In this document: positions 5,163 to 13,322 of the stretch, piece after piece
How positions within the stretch are numbered: position 1 is the stretch's first letter
How the letters are laid out: each line of letters opens with the position of its first letter
Assembly: GCA_002316585.1 (NCBI GenBank)
Contig: DCDU01000074.1
Coordinates: 7,237-20,558 of the forward strand
From: Firmicutes bacterium UBA1047
GTDB lineage: Bacteria; Bacillota; Clostridia; Tissierellales; Sedimentibacteraceae
DNA: 13,322 nucleotides
Direction of reading: 5' to 3'
Program-made: the position numbers and the translations under genes
Notes under the pieces: generated by a model
Databases searched by the model: none
What the model was told of the DNA's origin: nothing
Seen by the model: only the letters and a program-made list of their open reading frames with translations

Positions 5163-6545
5163 TCAGTTGCGTATTTCATCTAAATCAATGCCATATTCGT
5201 TTATTTTATTCCATAATTGTCTTGTGCTTATTTTAAGCTCATAAGATGACTTTGCTACATTTCCGTTATTGTTTTTCAAAACCCCGTATATGTAGCTTCG
5301 TTCAAAATCATCTCTTGCGTCCTTTAATGATTTGCCGTAATTATTTGTTATTAGAATTGTTTTATCCTTCGATGCTATGGGCATGAGCAGCTCATTTAAT
5401 GTTATTCTGCCGTCCTTACTCAAGGCTATCATTCTTTCTATTATATTTTTAAGCTCCCTGACATTTCCGGGATAGTCATATTTCAGCAAAAAGTCCATAA
5501 CTTCATCATCAATTTTATTAATTTTTTTCTTTTGGTCCATTTCAGTTCTTTTTACGAAAAAACTAATGAATGCGGGTAAATCTTCTCTTCTTTCTCTTAG
5601 AGGCGGTATATTTAATGTCAATGTATTAATCCTATATAATAAGTCTTCTCTAAAATTCCCTTCCAATATTTTTTCATTCAGATTCTTATTTGTTGCTGAA
5701 ATAAATCTCACATCTAAATCTATGGATTTGTTGCTGCCTAATTTTTCTATTTTTTTACTCTCTATGGCACGGAGAAGCTTACCCTGAGTTGATATTGGCA
5801 AATCACCTATTTCATCCAAAAATAATGTTCCTAAATTAGCTTGTTCAAACTTACCTATCCTTGCTTCGTTAGCTCCGGTAAATGAACCCTTTTCATGCCC
5901 AAACAATTCGGAATCTATCACCCCTTCAGGGAACACCTGACAGTTGATTGCCACAAAGGGCTCCTGTACTCTTTTGCTTATCCGATGTATATAATTTGCA
6001 AATACTTCTTTCCCTACTCCCGATTCGCCTAAAAGCAAAATGTTAATGCCTGTATCTGCAACCATTTTACATATTTCTAACAGTCTCAAATACTCCTCAT
6101 TCTTTGATTCAATAAACAATTCCTTATTATATTGATTTTTCAACAAATATGAACTTTTACGCTCCAACCTTTGTATTTTTGCCAATCTGTCAATTTTCAT
6201 CACCAACTCATCCATATCACTGCTTTTGGTAAAATAATCAATGGCGCCATACTTAATTGAATCAACGGCACTTTCAATACTGCCAAATGCCGTCATAACT
6301 ATTATTTCTATAGTATCATACTTTTCCTTTATCTTCTTTATCAGCTCAACACCATCCATGATCGGCATCTTCAGGTCGGTGAGAACCAGATCCACAATGT
6401 TATTGTTGATATAATCAAGTGCTTCTATTCCGTTTGAACAACTTGCAATACTGTACCCTACACCCGATAATATCAGTGTAAGAACTTTTTGATATTCAAT
6501 TTCATCATCTACTATTAATATTTTGTAACCCTTTCTTTCATTCAT
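5163..6545 (-). CDS. NtrC-type sigma-54-dependent response regulator
   Basis: Cytoplasmic transcription activator of 460 residues with three domains. The receiver (about 5-120) has the acidic pair Asp13/Asp14, the phospho-acceptor Asp57 (LVLTDLKMP), Thr85 and Lys107. The AAA+ sigma-54 interaction domain (about 145-375) has Walker A GESGVGKE (173-180), the sigma-54 contact loop as GSFTGA (220-225; GAFTGA in most relatives), Walker B LFLDEIGD (241-248) and arginines at 299 and 305. A Fis-type helix-turn-helix ends the protein (about 410-455). It looks fully functional. The ribosome binding site GGAGTGA overlaps the end of the kinase gene, whose stop codon is 4 bases upstream, so the pair is translationally coupled. 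The likely target is the sigma-54 promoter of dctPQM, about 150 bases beyond its stop codon. That target is inferred from position and promoter type. Confidence 0.95.
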   Translation of the reverse strand: MNERKGYKILIVDDEIEYQKVLTLILSGVGYSIASCSNGIEALDYINNNIVDLVLTDLKMPIMDGVELIKKIKEKYDTIEIIVMTAFGSIESAVDSIKYGAIDYFTKSSDMDELVMKIDRLAKIQRLERKSSYLLKNQYNKELFIESKNEEYLRLLEICKMVADTGINILLLGESGVGKEVFANYIHRISKRVQEPFVAINCQVFPEGVIDSELFGHEKGSFTGANEARIGKFEQANLGTLFLDEIGDLPISTQGKLLRAIESKKIEKLGSNKSIDLDVRFISATNKNLNEKILEGNFREDLLYRINTLTLNIPPLRERREDLPAFISFFVKRTEMDQKKKINKIDDEVMDFLLKYDYPGNVRELKNIIERMIALSKDGRITLNELLMPIASKDKTILITNNYGKSLKDARDDFERSYIYGVLKNNNGNVAKSSYELKISTRQLWNKINEYGIDLDEIRN

Positions 6546-6549
6546 ATAA

Positions 6550-8526
6550 TCACTCCATTATTGGTAAAATTATTTCAAAAGCTGTCCCTTCCCCGGGATT
6601 GCTTTCAACTGTAATTTTTCCTCCATTGTTAGATATCTCAGTACTGATGATATATAACCCCAATCCTGTCCCGTTTTCCTTCGTCGAATAAAAAGGGTCA
6701 AATATATTATCAAGCTCTGTCTTTTCAATGCCACATCCGTTATCGGCAATTCCAACACATAAGCTTCCTTCTTCCACGCTTAATTTAACATGGATTTTTT
6801 TATCTTCTCTTTCTATATCACAAAACGAGTCGATACTGTTATTTAATAAGTTTATCAGCACCATTCCCAATACTTCATTATTAACTAAAATCGGTCTTTC
6901 ATACTCTCCCCCGAAAATACAGCTTATGCTTATCCCTTTTTGCTCTGCTTTTTCTTTCTCTATGTTAATTATTGATTCCACAAAATTTTTAACAACTACC
7001 AGTTGAGCCTCGTCATTTGAAAGTCTTGAAAACCTCAGCAGATTTTCTATAAGCTTATTTATTCTGTTTATTGAATTATTTATTACGGATACGGCATGGC
7101 TGCATATTTCATTAATGCGGTGTTTCTCAATAATATAAGTATAGCTCTTTATTAGACCTAACGGATTTCTTATTTCATGGGCAAGTCCGGCAGATAACTG
7201 TCCTACCGCTATCATTTTGGATTCCTGCCTTTCTCTTTTTTCTTTCAAATATTTTTCCGTATAATCCTCTATAACAATCATACCCTTATTATTGGTTACC
7301 TTTTGAGAAGTTACATAGTAATAACTGTTTCCAATATTCAATACAGTATTCATATTATCCTTATCGACAAACGGCTCTAATGCGGTAATGTCATTGCAGT
7401 GAAATCCGATTAAATTTTCTTTTGTAATATTCATAAGTTCGGCAATTGCATTATTGCATTCCAATATTAATGAATTATTATCAATAACCATAATACCGCT
7501 TCGCATTGTATCAATAATAAGGCGCAGTTCCTCCTTGCTTTCAAACAGTTCTCTGGTTCTAACATTTACTTTTTGCGTTATAACATAATTCCAGGTTGAA
7601 AAACTGCCGATAATAAACAGCCCCACAATTAAAATCTTATACGCTAACTCAATTGTTTTTAAATCTATACCGTCTGTGTCGAAATTTCCTAACCATTTAT
7701 ATTGAGTCTGAACTATCAAATTCTTTTTCTTTAATTGCATTATCCCTTTATTTAAAACATTCAGCAAATCATCGTTCTCATTTTTTACGGCTAAGCTTAT
7801 TTCCTTTTCATAAAGAGTTGGTCTTAAAAACTTATAATTTGAGCTTTTATTTGTAACATTGAGAAAATGTGCTGCTTCCATATCGTCACCCACAAGACCC
7901 GACACATCATTGTTGCTCAGCAAAGCAAAACACTGGTATATATTATCCACCTCTATTATCTTAACGTTAATACCGCTGAAAAACTTGTTTATTCGGTTAT
8001 CTATATTATATTTCTGTAATGTAACCAATGTCTTGTTATCAAAATCCGTTATTGTCTCTATACGACTATCCTTTTTTACCAATATTTTTGATTTTACTAC
8101 ACAAAGAGGCTGAGTTACTTTAAGCGCATCATCTATTTTCTCATCTTTCTCATCGCGAATATTTTCAACAACTATTACATCAATCTCGCCTCTTTGCTGC
8201 GCATCTGCAAGATGGTCGATTTTTCCTGCTTTTAGATGAATATTGCTTCCGATTTCAATAGCTAACTGAGACAAATAATCAACTGCAATACCTGTATTGT
8301 AATTATTAAATTCATTTGTATATGTTAAAGGCGGATAATTGTAAATGCCTACCAAAAAATTATCCTTCTCTCTTATCATCTTATTTTCTTTTTCGGTTAA
8401 CGGAGAATTATATTTATAATAATCAAGTAATCCGATTTCATATCTTAACTTTTTATCTGCTGCGTTAATTACAATAATGCCAATAATCAATAGAACGATA
8501 AAGAATGAAACCTTTTTATTTTTCAT
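6550..8526 (-). CDS. Membrane sensor histidine kinase with extracellular SBP_bac_3-type domain and PAS domain
   Basis: Sensor kinase of 658 residues. A membrane segment at about 6-23 leads to an extracellular domain at about 48-280 that looks like an amino-acid-type solute-binding protein (LVGIYNYPPLTY, GIAVDYLSQLA, GEIDVIV, KYKWLG-like end). A second membrane segment lies at about 295-316. A PAS domain follows at about 330-425. The kinase core has the phospho-acceptor His450 in GLAHEIRNPLG, the N box around Asn559-Asn563, DNGCG (595-599), DPFYSTK (610-616) and GTGLGL (619-624). All catalytic motifs are intact. The start ATG has GAGGT 8 bases upstream. It is only 32 bases after sbcC and 4 bases before its partner regulator. 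The architecture suggests direct sensing of an external small molecule, plausibly the TRAP substrate or a related amino acid or amine; the ligand is unknown. Confidence 0.93.
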   Translation of the reverse strand: MKNKKVSFFIVLLIIGIIVINAADKKLRYEIGLLDYYKYNSPLTEKENKMIREKDNFLVGIYNYPPLTYTNEFNNYNTGIAVDYLSQLAIEIGSNIHLKAGKIDHLADAQQRGEIDVIVVENIRDEKDEKIDDALKVTQPLCVVKSKILVKKDSRIETITDFDNKTLVTLQKYNIDNRINKFFSGINVKIIEVDNIYQCFALLSNNDVSGLVGDDMEAAHFLNVTNKSSNYKFLRPTLYEKEISLAVKNENDDLLNVLNKGIMQLKKKNLIVQTQYKWLGNFDTDGIDLKTIELAYKILIVGLFIIGSFSTWNYVITQKVNVRTRELFESKEELRLIIDTMRSGIMVIDNNSLILECNNAIAELMNITKENLIGFHCNDITALEPFVDKDNMNTVLNIGNSYYYVTSQKVTNNKGMIVIEDYTEKYLKEKRERQESKMIAVGQLSAGLAHEIRNPLGLIKSYTYIIEKHRINEICSHAVSVINNSINRINKLIENLLRFSRLSNDEAQLVVVKNFVESIINIEKEKAEQKGISISCIFGGEYERPILVNNEVLGMVLINLLNNSIDSFCDIEREDKKIHVKLSVEEGSLCVGIADNGCGIEKTELDNIFDPFYSTKENGTGLGLYIISTEISNNGGKITVESNPGEGTAFEIILPIME

Positions 8527-8558
8527 GCCTTTCTACCTCGGTTCAAAATTACTGCTTC

Positions 8559-11500
8559 TCAGCTTTTTTCAATTTTTACTTTACTTCCGCCTAAACCCGC
8601 CACTGCCGGGGCTACAATTAATTTCACGGGAACTCTGTTTTTTATGGATTCCACATGGCTTATGATACCTATCGACAGTCTTTTGTGATGAACTTTTTCA
8701 AGAGAATCCATTACTATATCAAGCAGATTGTCATCAAGAGTTCCAAAGCCTTCATCAAGGAAAAACAATTCAAGCGGTGCGGTTCCTTTAAGCTGTATCT
8801 GTGATGACAGCGCCAAGGCAAGTGCAAGGGATGCAACAAATGTTTCTCCTCCCGACAATGTTGAAGCATCTCTTTGCGCTCCTCCGTTTTTATAGTCTCT
8901 GATTAAAAACCTTCCATTTTCATCAACTTCAAGACCATAGGTTCCCCCGGTTATTTCTTTAAGCTTTTTGCTTGCTTCCACGGACACATATTTAAGCTGG
9001 TTGGCTGCAACAAATTCAACGAATTTCTTGCCTCTGAAAAGCTTATCCAAATCATTCAACAAAGCCATCTTGTGATTTAGCTTTTGTTTTTCCTTTAAAA
9101 GCTCATTTTTCACCTTTAGCTTAACTATTATCGATTTTAATTCCACCTCAATGCTTGTGGCTGTTTTCTGCAGCTCATCGGCCATCAGTGTTTTTTCATT
9201 TTTAATTCTTTGTATTTCATTCCATTGCACATCAGTCAGATTTCTGCCGTTTATTTTCTTATTTATGCTGATGAGCGCCCCGTTAAGTTCAGCAACAGCA
9301 TTGTTATAACTCTCGATTTTGGTTTTAAGCTCATCTATTTCAGATTTAGAAACAAAATTTTTCTTAGCTTCATCCGAATCTTTTATTCCTTCCTCCGCTA
9401 ATGCCTTATCAAGCATATCCTTGTCCGATACGCTTCTTTCCTGCAAACTTAGCAGATTTCCCTGCAAGGATATTATTTGATTATTTACTTTATTAAACAG
9501 TTCTTCAATCTCATTTTTTTTCTTTTCACAATCATCAAACCGGTTTTCAATTTGAATGATTGCTTTTATAATTTGCTCTTTTAACAATTCAAGGTTTTCC
9601 GTAGTTCCAACCTTGCTTATAATTATATTATGCTTTTCTTCGATACTTTTTGCTTTTTCTGCAATAATTGTATTCTTTTCATTTAATTGAATTTTTAAAT
9701 CACTGTATTCATCAGTTAATTTTTCTTTATTATTCTGTTCCTCTTTTAAACTGTTTCTTAGGTTTTTAATATCCTTTTCCAGTACAGCTCTTTCTTTTTC
9801 CTTTTTGGTTATATCGGTTCTTACTAATTTGAAATCTTCAACAGATGTTTCTTTTTTCAGCTCGGATAATTTTTCGTCTGTCTCTTTTAATTCCGTGTTT
9901 TTGGATTTTAAGTCAGCCGACAGCTTATTTAACAATTCTATGTTGTGGCTTAATGCACTGTTTGCATTATTATAGTCCATAAGAAGGCTGTGTTTTTCTT
10001 CAGTGAGAATATGTAGCTTTTTTTCAAGAGCGGCTTTATCCGTATTGTATTGGTTCACAGCCTTATAAAGTGAATCAAATTCTTTCTTAAGCTCTTCGAC
10101 AGAATATTCTTTATATTCATGACCTAAATTTTTAAGCTTTAAATTATTGTCATTTAAATTATTTTCTTCCGTTGCAAGCCTTTCATTGAATTTTATTATT
10201 TCTGCATTTACAACATCGTATCTTTCTTCTTTTGATTTGATATCATATCTTAATATTTCAAGATTTCCAACTTGCTCAACTGACGGAATATTTTCCGTGT
10301 GATGCTCTTTGGAACCGCATACAGGGCATATGTCTCCTTCAGTCAAGGACTCTCTCAGGATATATGCTGAATTCTCTCTTTCTAATCTTTTTATTTCATC
10401 ATTTAATTTATTTATGTCTTCATAAAGCCGGGTTTTCTCCTGCTGTTTATCTTTCAGCTCCTTTTTCAATGCTTTAGTATTCTTTTGACCTTCTTCAACC
10501 GCAGAAGTGTATTCCTTGTGTTTATCCCATTTCTCTTTTGTAGATGAAAGTTTTTCTTTTAGGCTTATCAATGTATCTTGGTTTCCGGGACAATTTTCAT
10601 TTAAATTATTTAATTTATTTGAGGAATCTGTCAATATTTTTTCTTTCTCGTTAAGCAGCTTTGAAACTTTTTCGCTTTTTGATTTTGCTTCTTCAATATT
10701 GAGCTTGGTTGAATTTATATCTTTTCTAATGCTTTCAATGTATTTATCAATACTTTCGAATTCACTTAAAATAACTATTCCCTCATTAACCTTATTCTTA
10801 AATTCCTCCGGAACTTTAAGCATTTCGGCTGTATTTTCCTTTGTATTGACATCTTCATTAATTCTGAAAATATTTTCTTCGCTTTTTCTTAAACCTTTTG
10901 CCGCAATGTTCAACCTTTCATTTATTTTCAATATATTTTCTTTTAAGATGTTTTTTTCATTTATCAATAAGTTAAGCATCTTTTTCTCTTCAATTGCATC
11001 AAGTACCTTCTGCTCTTTAATTCTAAGCTTCGGAAGCTCTGTATCTTTCTTATCTTTAGCATCCGTCAAACTAACTTCCGCAGTTTTTTTATCTTCCTTA
11101 ATTTTTTCTGCATCTTTACTTAATGAATCAACTTCGGATTTTACTTCCGCAATTTGTCGTAATGTGTTTTCATAGCCGTCAATATAGGGCTTTAACTTAA
11201 GAGAGCTTTCTAAAACCGATACCCTAAGCTTGCTGCTTTTAACATCCTCTTCTTGTTCTTTTAGAATTTTCTCTTTTGCTTTAAGCTCGTTTAATTCGCT
11301 TTGCAGCTCCCATAATTCCCTGCCTTCACTGTAAGCCTTTTCTGCTTTTAATAATTCCTCCTTGCAGGTTTTCAGCTGCTTGCTAATTTCATTAAGCCTA
11401 TTGTTTTTTTCCTCCAAAACCTCGTCGCTTACATCCTTGTAGCTGTTAAGCTCACCTTCAACTTTATCTGCTTTTTGATTTTCTTCTCTTATTTTTGCTC

Positions 11501-12053
11501 CAAGTTTAAAGGACAATTCGTCTCCGTATTTTTGAAGGTTGAAAAGTCTTTCTAACATTTCTCTTCGTTCCTTGCCTTCAAGCCTCAAAAACTCACTGAA
11601 TTTACCCTGAGGAAGAACTACCGTCCTTGTAAAGTCATCCAACTTGAGTCCTATTATTTCTTCGCATTTTTCTGTTACATTTCTTACTTTATCCTCTAAA
11701 ACCTGCTCACCATTGGTCAAATCAACAATTATGGCAGACTTTGTTCTCACATTTCCAGTCCTATTGTCTCTTTTAAACTCCCGGTCTACCCTGTAGCGTC
11801 TTACTTCATTATCAGCTATCTGAAATTCATAGCTCACTGACAGCGAATCGCAGTTAATATTCATATAATTGGTGCTTTTTCTTGAAACTTCTCCGTAAAG
11901 TGCAAGAGTGATACCATCAAGTATGGTTGATTTTCCGCTTCCGGTAGGACCGAATATGCCAAACAGACCTTTTTCAGCTAACCTTTCAAAGTTTATTTCC
12001 TGCAATTCTATAAAGCTGTTGAGACCTTTAATTTTAAGATTAATCGGCTTCAT
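8559..12053 (-). CDS. sbcC: SbcC, ATPase/coiled-coil subunit of the SbcCD nuclease
   Basis: Rad50-like SMC-family ATPase of 1164 residues, within the usual size range. With SbcD it forms an ATP-dependent nuclease that cuts DNA hairpins and blocked ends. The N-terminal ATPase half has Walker A GPTGSGKST (35-43). Long Glu/Lys/Leu-rich coiled coils follow. The zinc hook CPVC (Cys576, Cys579; codons at 10317-10328) sits at the centre of the chain. The C-terminal half has the signature LSGGETFVASLALALALS and Walker B ELFFLDEGFGTLDD. The start is taken as ATG at 12053: GAGGAGG lies 6 bases upstream and MKPINLKIKGLNSF is a typical SbcC start. Longer starts up to 12080 would place this ribosome binding site inside the coding region. 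It overlaps sbcD by 14 bases, which implies coupled translation. No terminator follows. Confidence 0.96.
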   Translation of the reverse strand: MKPINLKIKGLNSFIELQEINFERLAEKGLFGIFGPTGSGKSTILDGITLALYGEVSRKSTNYMNINCDSLSVSYEFQIADNEVRRYRVDREFKRDNRTGNVRTKSAIIVDLTNGEQVLEDKVRNVTEKCEEIIGLKLDDFTRTVVLPQGKFSEFLRLEGKERREMLERLFNLQKYGDELSFKLGAKIREENQKADKVEGELNSYKDVSDEVLEEKNNRLNEISKQLKTCKEELLKAEKAYSEGRELWELQSELNELKAKEKILKEQEEDVKSSKLRVSVLESSLKLKPYIDGYENTLRQIAEVKSEVDSLSKDAEKIKEDKKTAEVSLTDAKDKKDTELPKLRIKEQKVLDAIEEKKMLNLLINEKNILKENILKINERLNIAAKGLRKSEENIFRINEDVNTKENTAEMLKVPEEFKNKVNEGIVILSEFESIDKYIESIRKDINSTKLNIEEAKSKSEKVSKLLNEKEKILTDSSNKLNNLNENCPGNQDTLISLKEKLSSTKEKWDKHKEYTSAVEEGQKNTKALKKELKDKQQEKTRLYEDINKLNDEIKRLERENSAYILRESLTEGDICPVCGSKEHHTENIPSVEQVGNLEILRYDIKSKEERYDVVNAEIIKFNERLATEENNLNDNNLKLKNLGHEYKEYSVEELKKEFDSLYKAVNQYNTDKAALEKKLHILTEEKHSLLMDYNNANSALSHNIELLNKLSADLKSKNTELKETDEKLSELKKETSVEDFKLVRTDITKKEKERAVLEKDIKNLRNSLKEEQNNKEKLTDEYSDLKIQLNEKNTIIAEKAKSIEEKHNIIISKVGTTENLELLKEQIIKAIIQIENRFDDCEKKKNEIEELFNKVNNQIISLQGNLLSLQERSVSDKDMLDKALAEEGIKDSDEAKKNFVSKSEIDELKTKIESYNNAVAELNGALISINKKINGRNLTDVQWNEIQRIKNEKTLMADELQKTATSIEVELKSIIVKLKVKNELLKEKQKLNHKMALLNDLDKLFRGKKFVEFVAANQLKYVSVEASKKLKEITGGTYGLEVDENGRFLIRDYKNGGAQRDASTLSGGETFVASLALALALSSQIQLKGTAPLELFFLDEGFGTLDDNLLDIVMDSLEKVHHKRLSIGIISHVESIKNRVPVKLIVAPAVAGLGGSKVKIEKS

Positions 12054-13260
12054 AATCATCCTCCTCATTAAGGATTCCAAGGAGCAGCTCCATCAGCTCC
12101 TGCTGCGGTTCAACCTGTCTTTCCTTAATATAAAATTCTCTGAAAATTTCGTCAAATGTTTTTTCGGAAAAACTGTTTAAATCTATTTCTTCCGCATTTT
12201 CACCCATAATAATCGGTGATATTTCAAGGATGTCCATTTTTTTTGACTTCATAGCCTTAATTTCATCTTCCCTTAGATACCTGTCTGTTTTGATTTCCAG
12301 GTAAACCCAGCAGTTCTTGTCCTTGTTTTCCTCACACATATCTATTGCTTCTTCTATGCTTTCGCACTTCCATACTTCAATAGGCTTGTATACTTTAAAT
12401 TTAACCTCTTCCACAGTGCATTCCTCGTTTGCCTTAATATCAATAATGAATGCTTTTTTATCAAAGTTTATTTCCTTCTTGCTGTAATGTATGGGTGAGC
12501 CTGCATATCTTGCCTTTTTATTTGTTCCCGGCACTAACTGAGGCTTGTGTATATGACCTAATGCAATATACTGTGCCTTTTCGGGAAAGCATCCCCCATC
12601 CACTATGAAGCTTCCTCCAAGCCGGATGTTTCTTTCGGAGCCTGCTTCCTCGCTTCCCATGGCAAACAAATGAGACACCGCAATGTTAATAGTATCTTCT
12701 CTGTATTTTTGACTTAATGTATCAAAGAGAGATTTTATTCTTTCACCGTAAGTTTTAACTCTTTGCTCTTCTTCATCCATAGCATCGTATAATACTTCAT
12801 TGAGCCTTTTCTCACTTGGATAGGGAACGGTTAAAACAACTGCTCTCTCTCCGTTTATTTCAACTTCCACATATCCTTCGCCCGAATCCACAACCTTGTG
12901 CTTTCCGTATTCTCCTGTATCAGCAACCGACTTAGGTGTACCAAGCATAATAATTCCATGGTCTCTTGCCAATGGTCCCGCAGCCACCAATCTTTCAGGA
13001 TTGTCATGGTTGCCCGCAATCACTAATGTTATTCTTTCACCGTTTGATGAAAGCTTTTTTAATGTATCATAAAACATTTTTTCGGCTCTTGCCGGCGGAT
13101 TGGCAGTATCGTAAACATCTCCCGCAATAATGACCATGTCCGCATTTTTTTCTTTGACTATTTCTATAAAATCATTTAAAAAAGCTTCCTGTTCATCCAT
13201 TCGGCTGGCACCTTCAAGGCTTTTGCCGAGATGCCAGTCCGATGTATGCAATATCCTCAT
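12040..13260 (-). CDS. sbcD: SbcD, Mre11-like nuclease subunit of SbcCD
   Basis: Metallophosphoesterase nuclease of 406 residues, normal for bacterial SbcD. It supplies the Mn-dependent exo- and endonuclease sites of the SbcCD complex, which acts in repair of double-strand ends and palindromes. Metal-binding motifs are intact: HTSDWHLGK with Asp8 and His10, AGDVYD with Asp48, GNHD (Asn84-His85), SHLF with His197, and LGHIHKPQ with His236 and His238. A C-terminal capping and SbcC-binding region follows (about 270-406). The ATG is preceded by GAGGG with an 8-base gap and by an extended -10 promoter. It is the first gene of the unit visible here. Confidence 0.97.
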   Translation of the reverse strand: MRILHTSDWHLGKSLEGASRMDEQEAFLNDFIEIVKEKNADMVIIAGDVYDTANPPARAEKMFYDTLKKLSSNGERITLVIAGNHDNPERLVAAGPLARDHGIIMLGTPKSVADTGEYGKHKVVDSGEGYVEVEINGERAVVLTVPYPSEKRLNEVLYDAMDEEEQRVKTYGERIKSLFDTLSQKYREDTINIAVSHLFAMGSEEAGSERNIRLGGSFIVDGGCFPEKAQYIALGHIHKPQLVPGTNKKARYAGSPIHYSKKEINFDKKAFIIDIKANEECTVEEVKFKVYKPIEVWKCESIEEAIDMCEENKDKNCWVYLEIKTDRYLREDEIKAMKSKKMDILEISPIIMGENAEEIDLNSFSEKTFDEIFREFYIKERQVEPQQELMELLLGILNEEDDYEAD

Positions 13261-13298
13261 ATTATTTTCCCTCTGCGTTATTCTTTATTTATTATTTA

Positions 13299-13307
13299 AT
13301 TATATCA
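13299..13307 (-). promoter_or_regulatory. Extended -10 promoter element for sbcD
   Basis: The minus strand reads TGATATAAT (13307-13299), a perfect TATAAT with the TGn extension. The -35 position at 17-base spacing falls partly outside the window and cannot be judged. Transcription would start near 13292, about 32 bases before the start codon. A T-run (TTTTTTTT) just upstream may belong to a terminator of the preceding, unseen gene. Confidence 0.55.
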
Positions 13308-13322
13308 AAAAAAAGCACTTAA

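Noticed and set aside
10507..11175. 222-codon open frame on the plus strand, rich in Phe, Ser and Leu
   Set aside because: It is antisense to the Lys/Glu-rich coiled coil of sbcC. Complemented Lys/Glu codons give Phe/Ser/Leu-rich open frames. It has no family resemblance.
1..13322. Search for CRISPR arrays, insertion sequences, phage or defence genes
   Set aside because: No regularly spaced repeats, transposase or integrase motifs, or toxin-antitoxin-like small genes were seen. SbcCD here is the ordinary repair nuclease with all motifs intact.

Overview
The window looks like a piece of a low-GC Firmicutes chromosome, most likely an anaerobic clostridium-like organism. Evidence: AT-rich base composition, strong AGGAGG-type ribosome binding sites, a lipoprotein-type solute-binding protein with no outer-membrane components, and TGnTATAAT extended -10 promoters. 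No species can be named from the sequence alone. All eight protein genes lie on the minus strand. No insertion sequence, phage gene, CRISPR array, tRNA or rRNA was seen.

In order of transcription (right to left): sbcD (13260-12040) and sbcC (12053-8559) overlap by 14 bases and encode the Mre11/Rad50-like nuclease that cleans up DNA ends and hairpins. Only 32 bases after sbcC, with no visible terminator, comes a membrane histidine kinase with an extracellular SBP_bac_3-type ligand domain (8526-6550). Four bases later comes its NtrC-type, sigma-54-dependent response regulator (6545-5163). A strong palindromic terminator at about 5083-5124 closes this unit.

The next unit is a complete TRAP transporter: dctP (4950-3928), dctQ (3850-3362) and dctM (3349-2045). 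It is preceded by a near-consensus -24/-12 sigma-54 promoter (4993-5010). About 120 and 151 bases upstream of the predicted start lie one good and one degenerate copy of a dyad (GCGTGAAA-N4-TTTCATGC) that could be the enhancer sites for the neighbouring regulator. The first dyad is also the core of the regulator gene's terminator. The simplest reading is that the kinase senses an external solute, phosphorylates the regulator, and the regulator switches on uptake of a small organic acid or similar solute. A perfect hairpin without a U-tract lies between dctP and dctQ and may keep binding-protein mRNA in excess over the membrane subunits.

After the dctM terminator (1984-2018), an extended -10 promoter drives a YtcJ-type metal-dependent amidohydrolase (1784-147), probably starting at a TTG codon. 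It may process the imported compound, but this is inferred only from proximity.

The left edge (about 1-131) is a GC-rich non-coding stretch. On the minus strand it folds into nested stems plus a possible pseudoknot, and it ends in a ribosome-binding-site-like AAAGGAG near the window edge. It is best read as a structured RNA, either a leader of the next gene or a free RNA, and it is the part of the window least explained by known genes.
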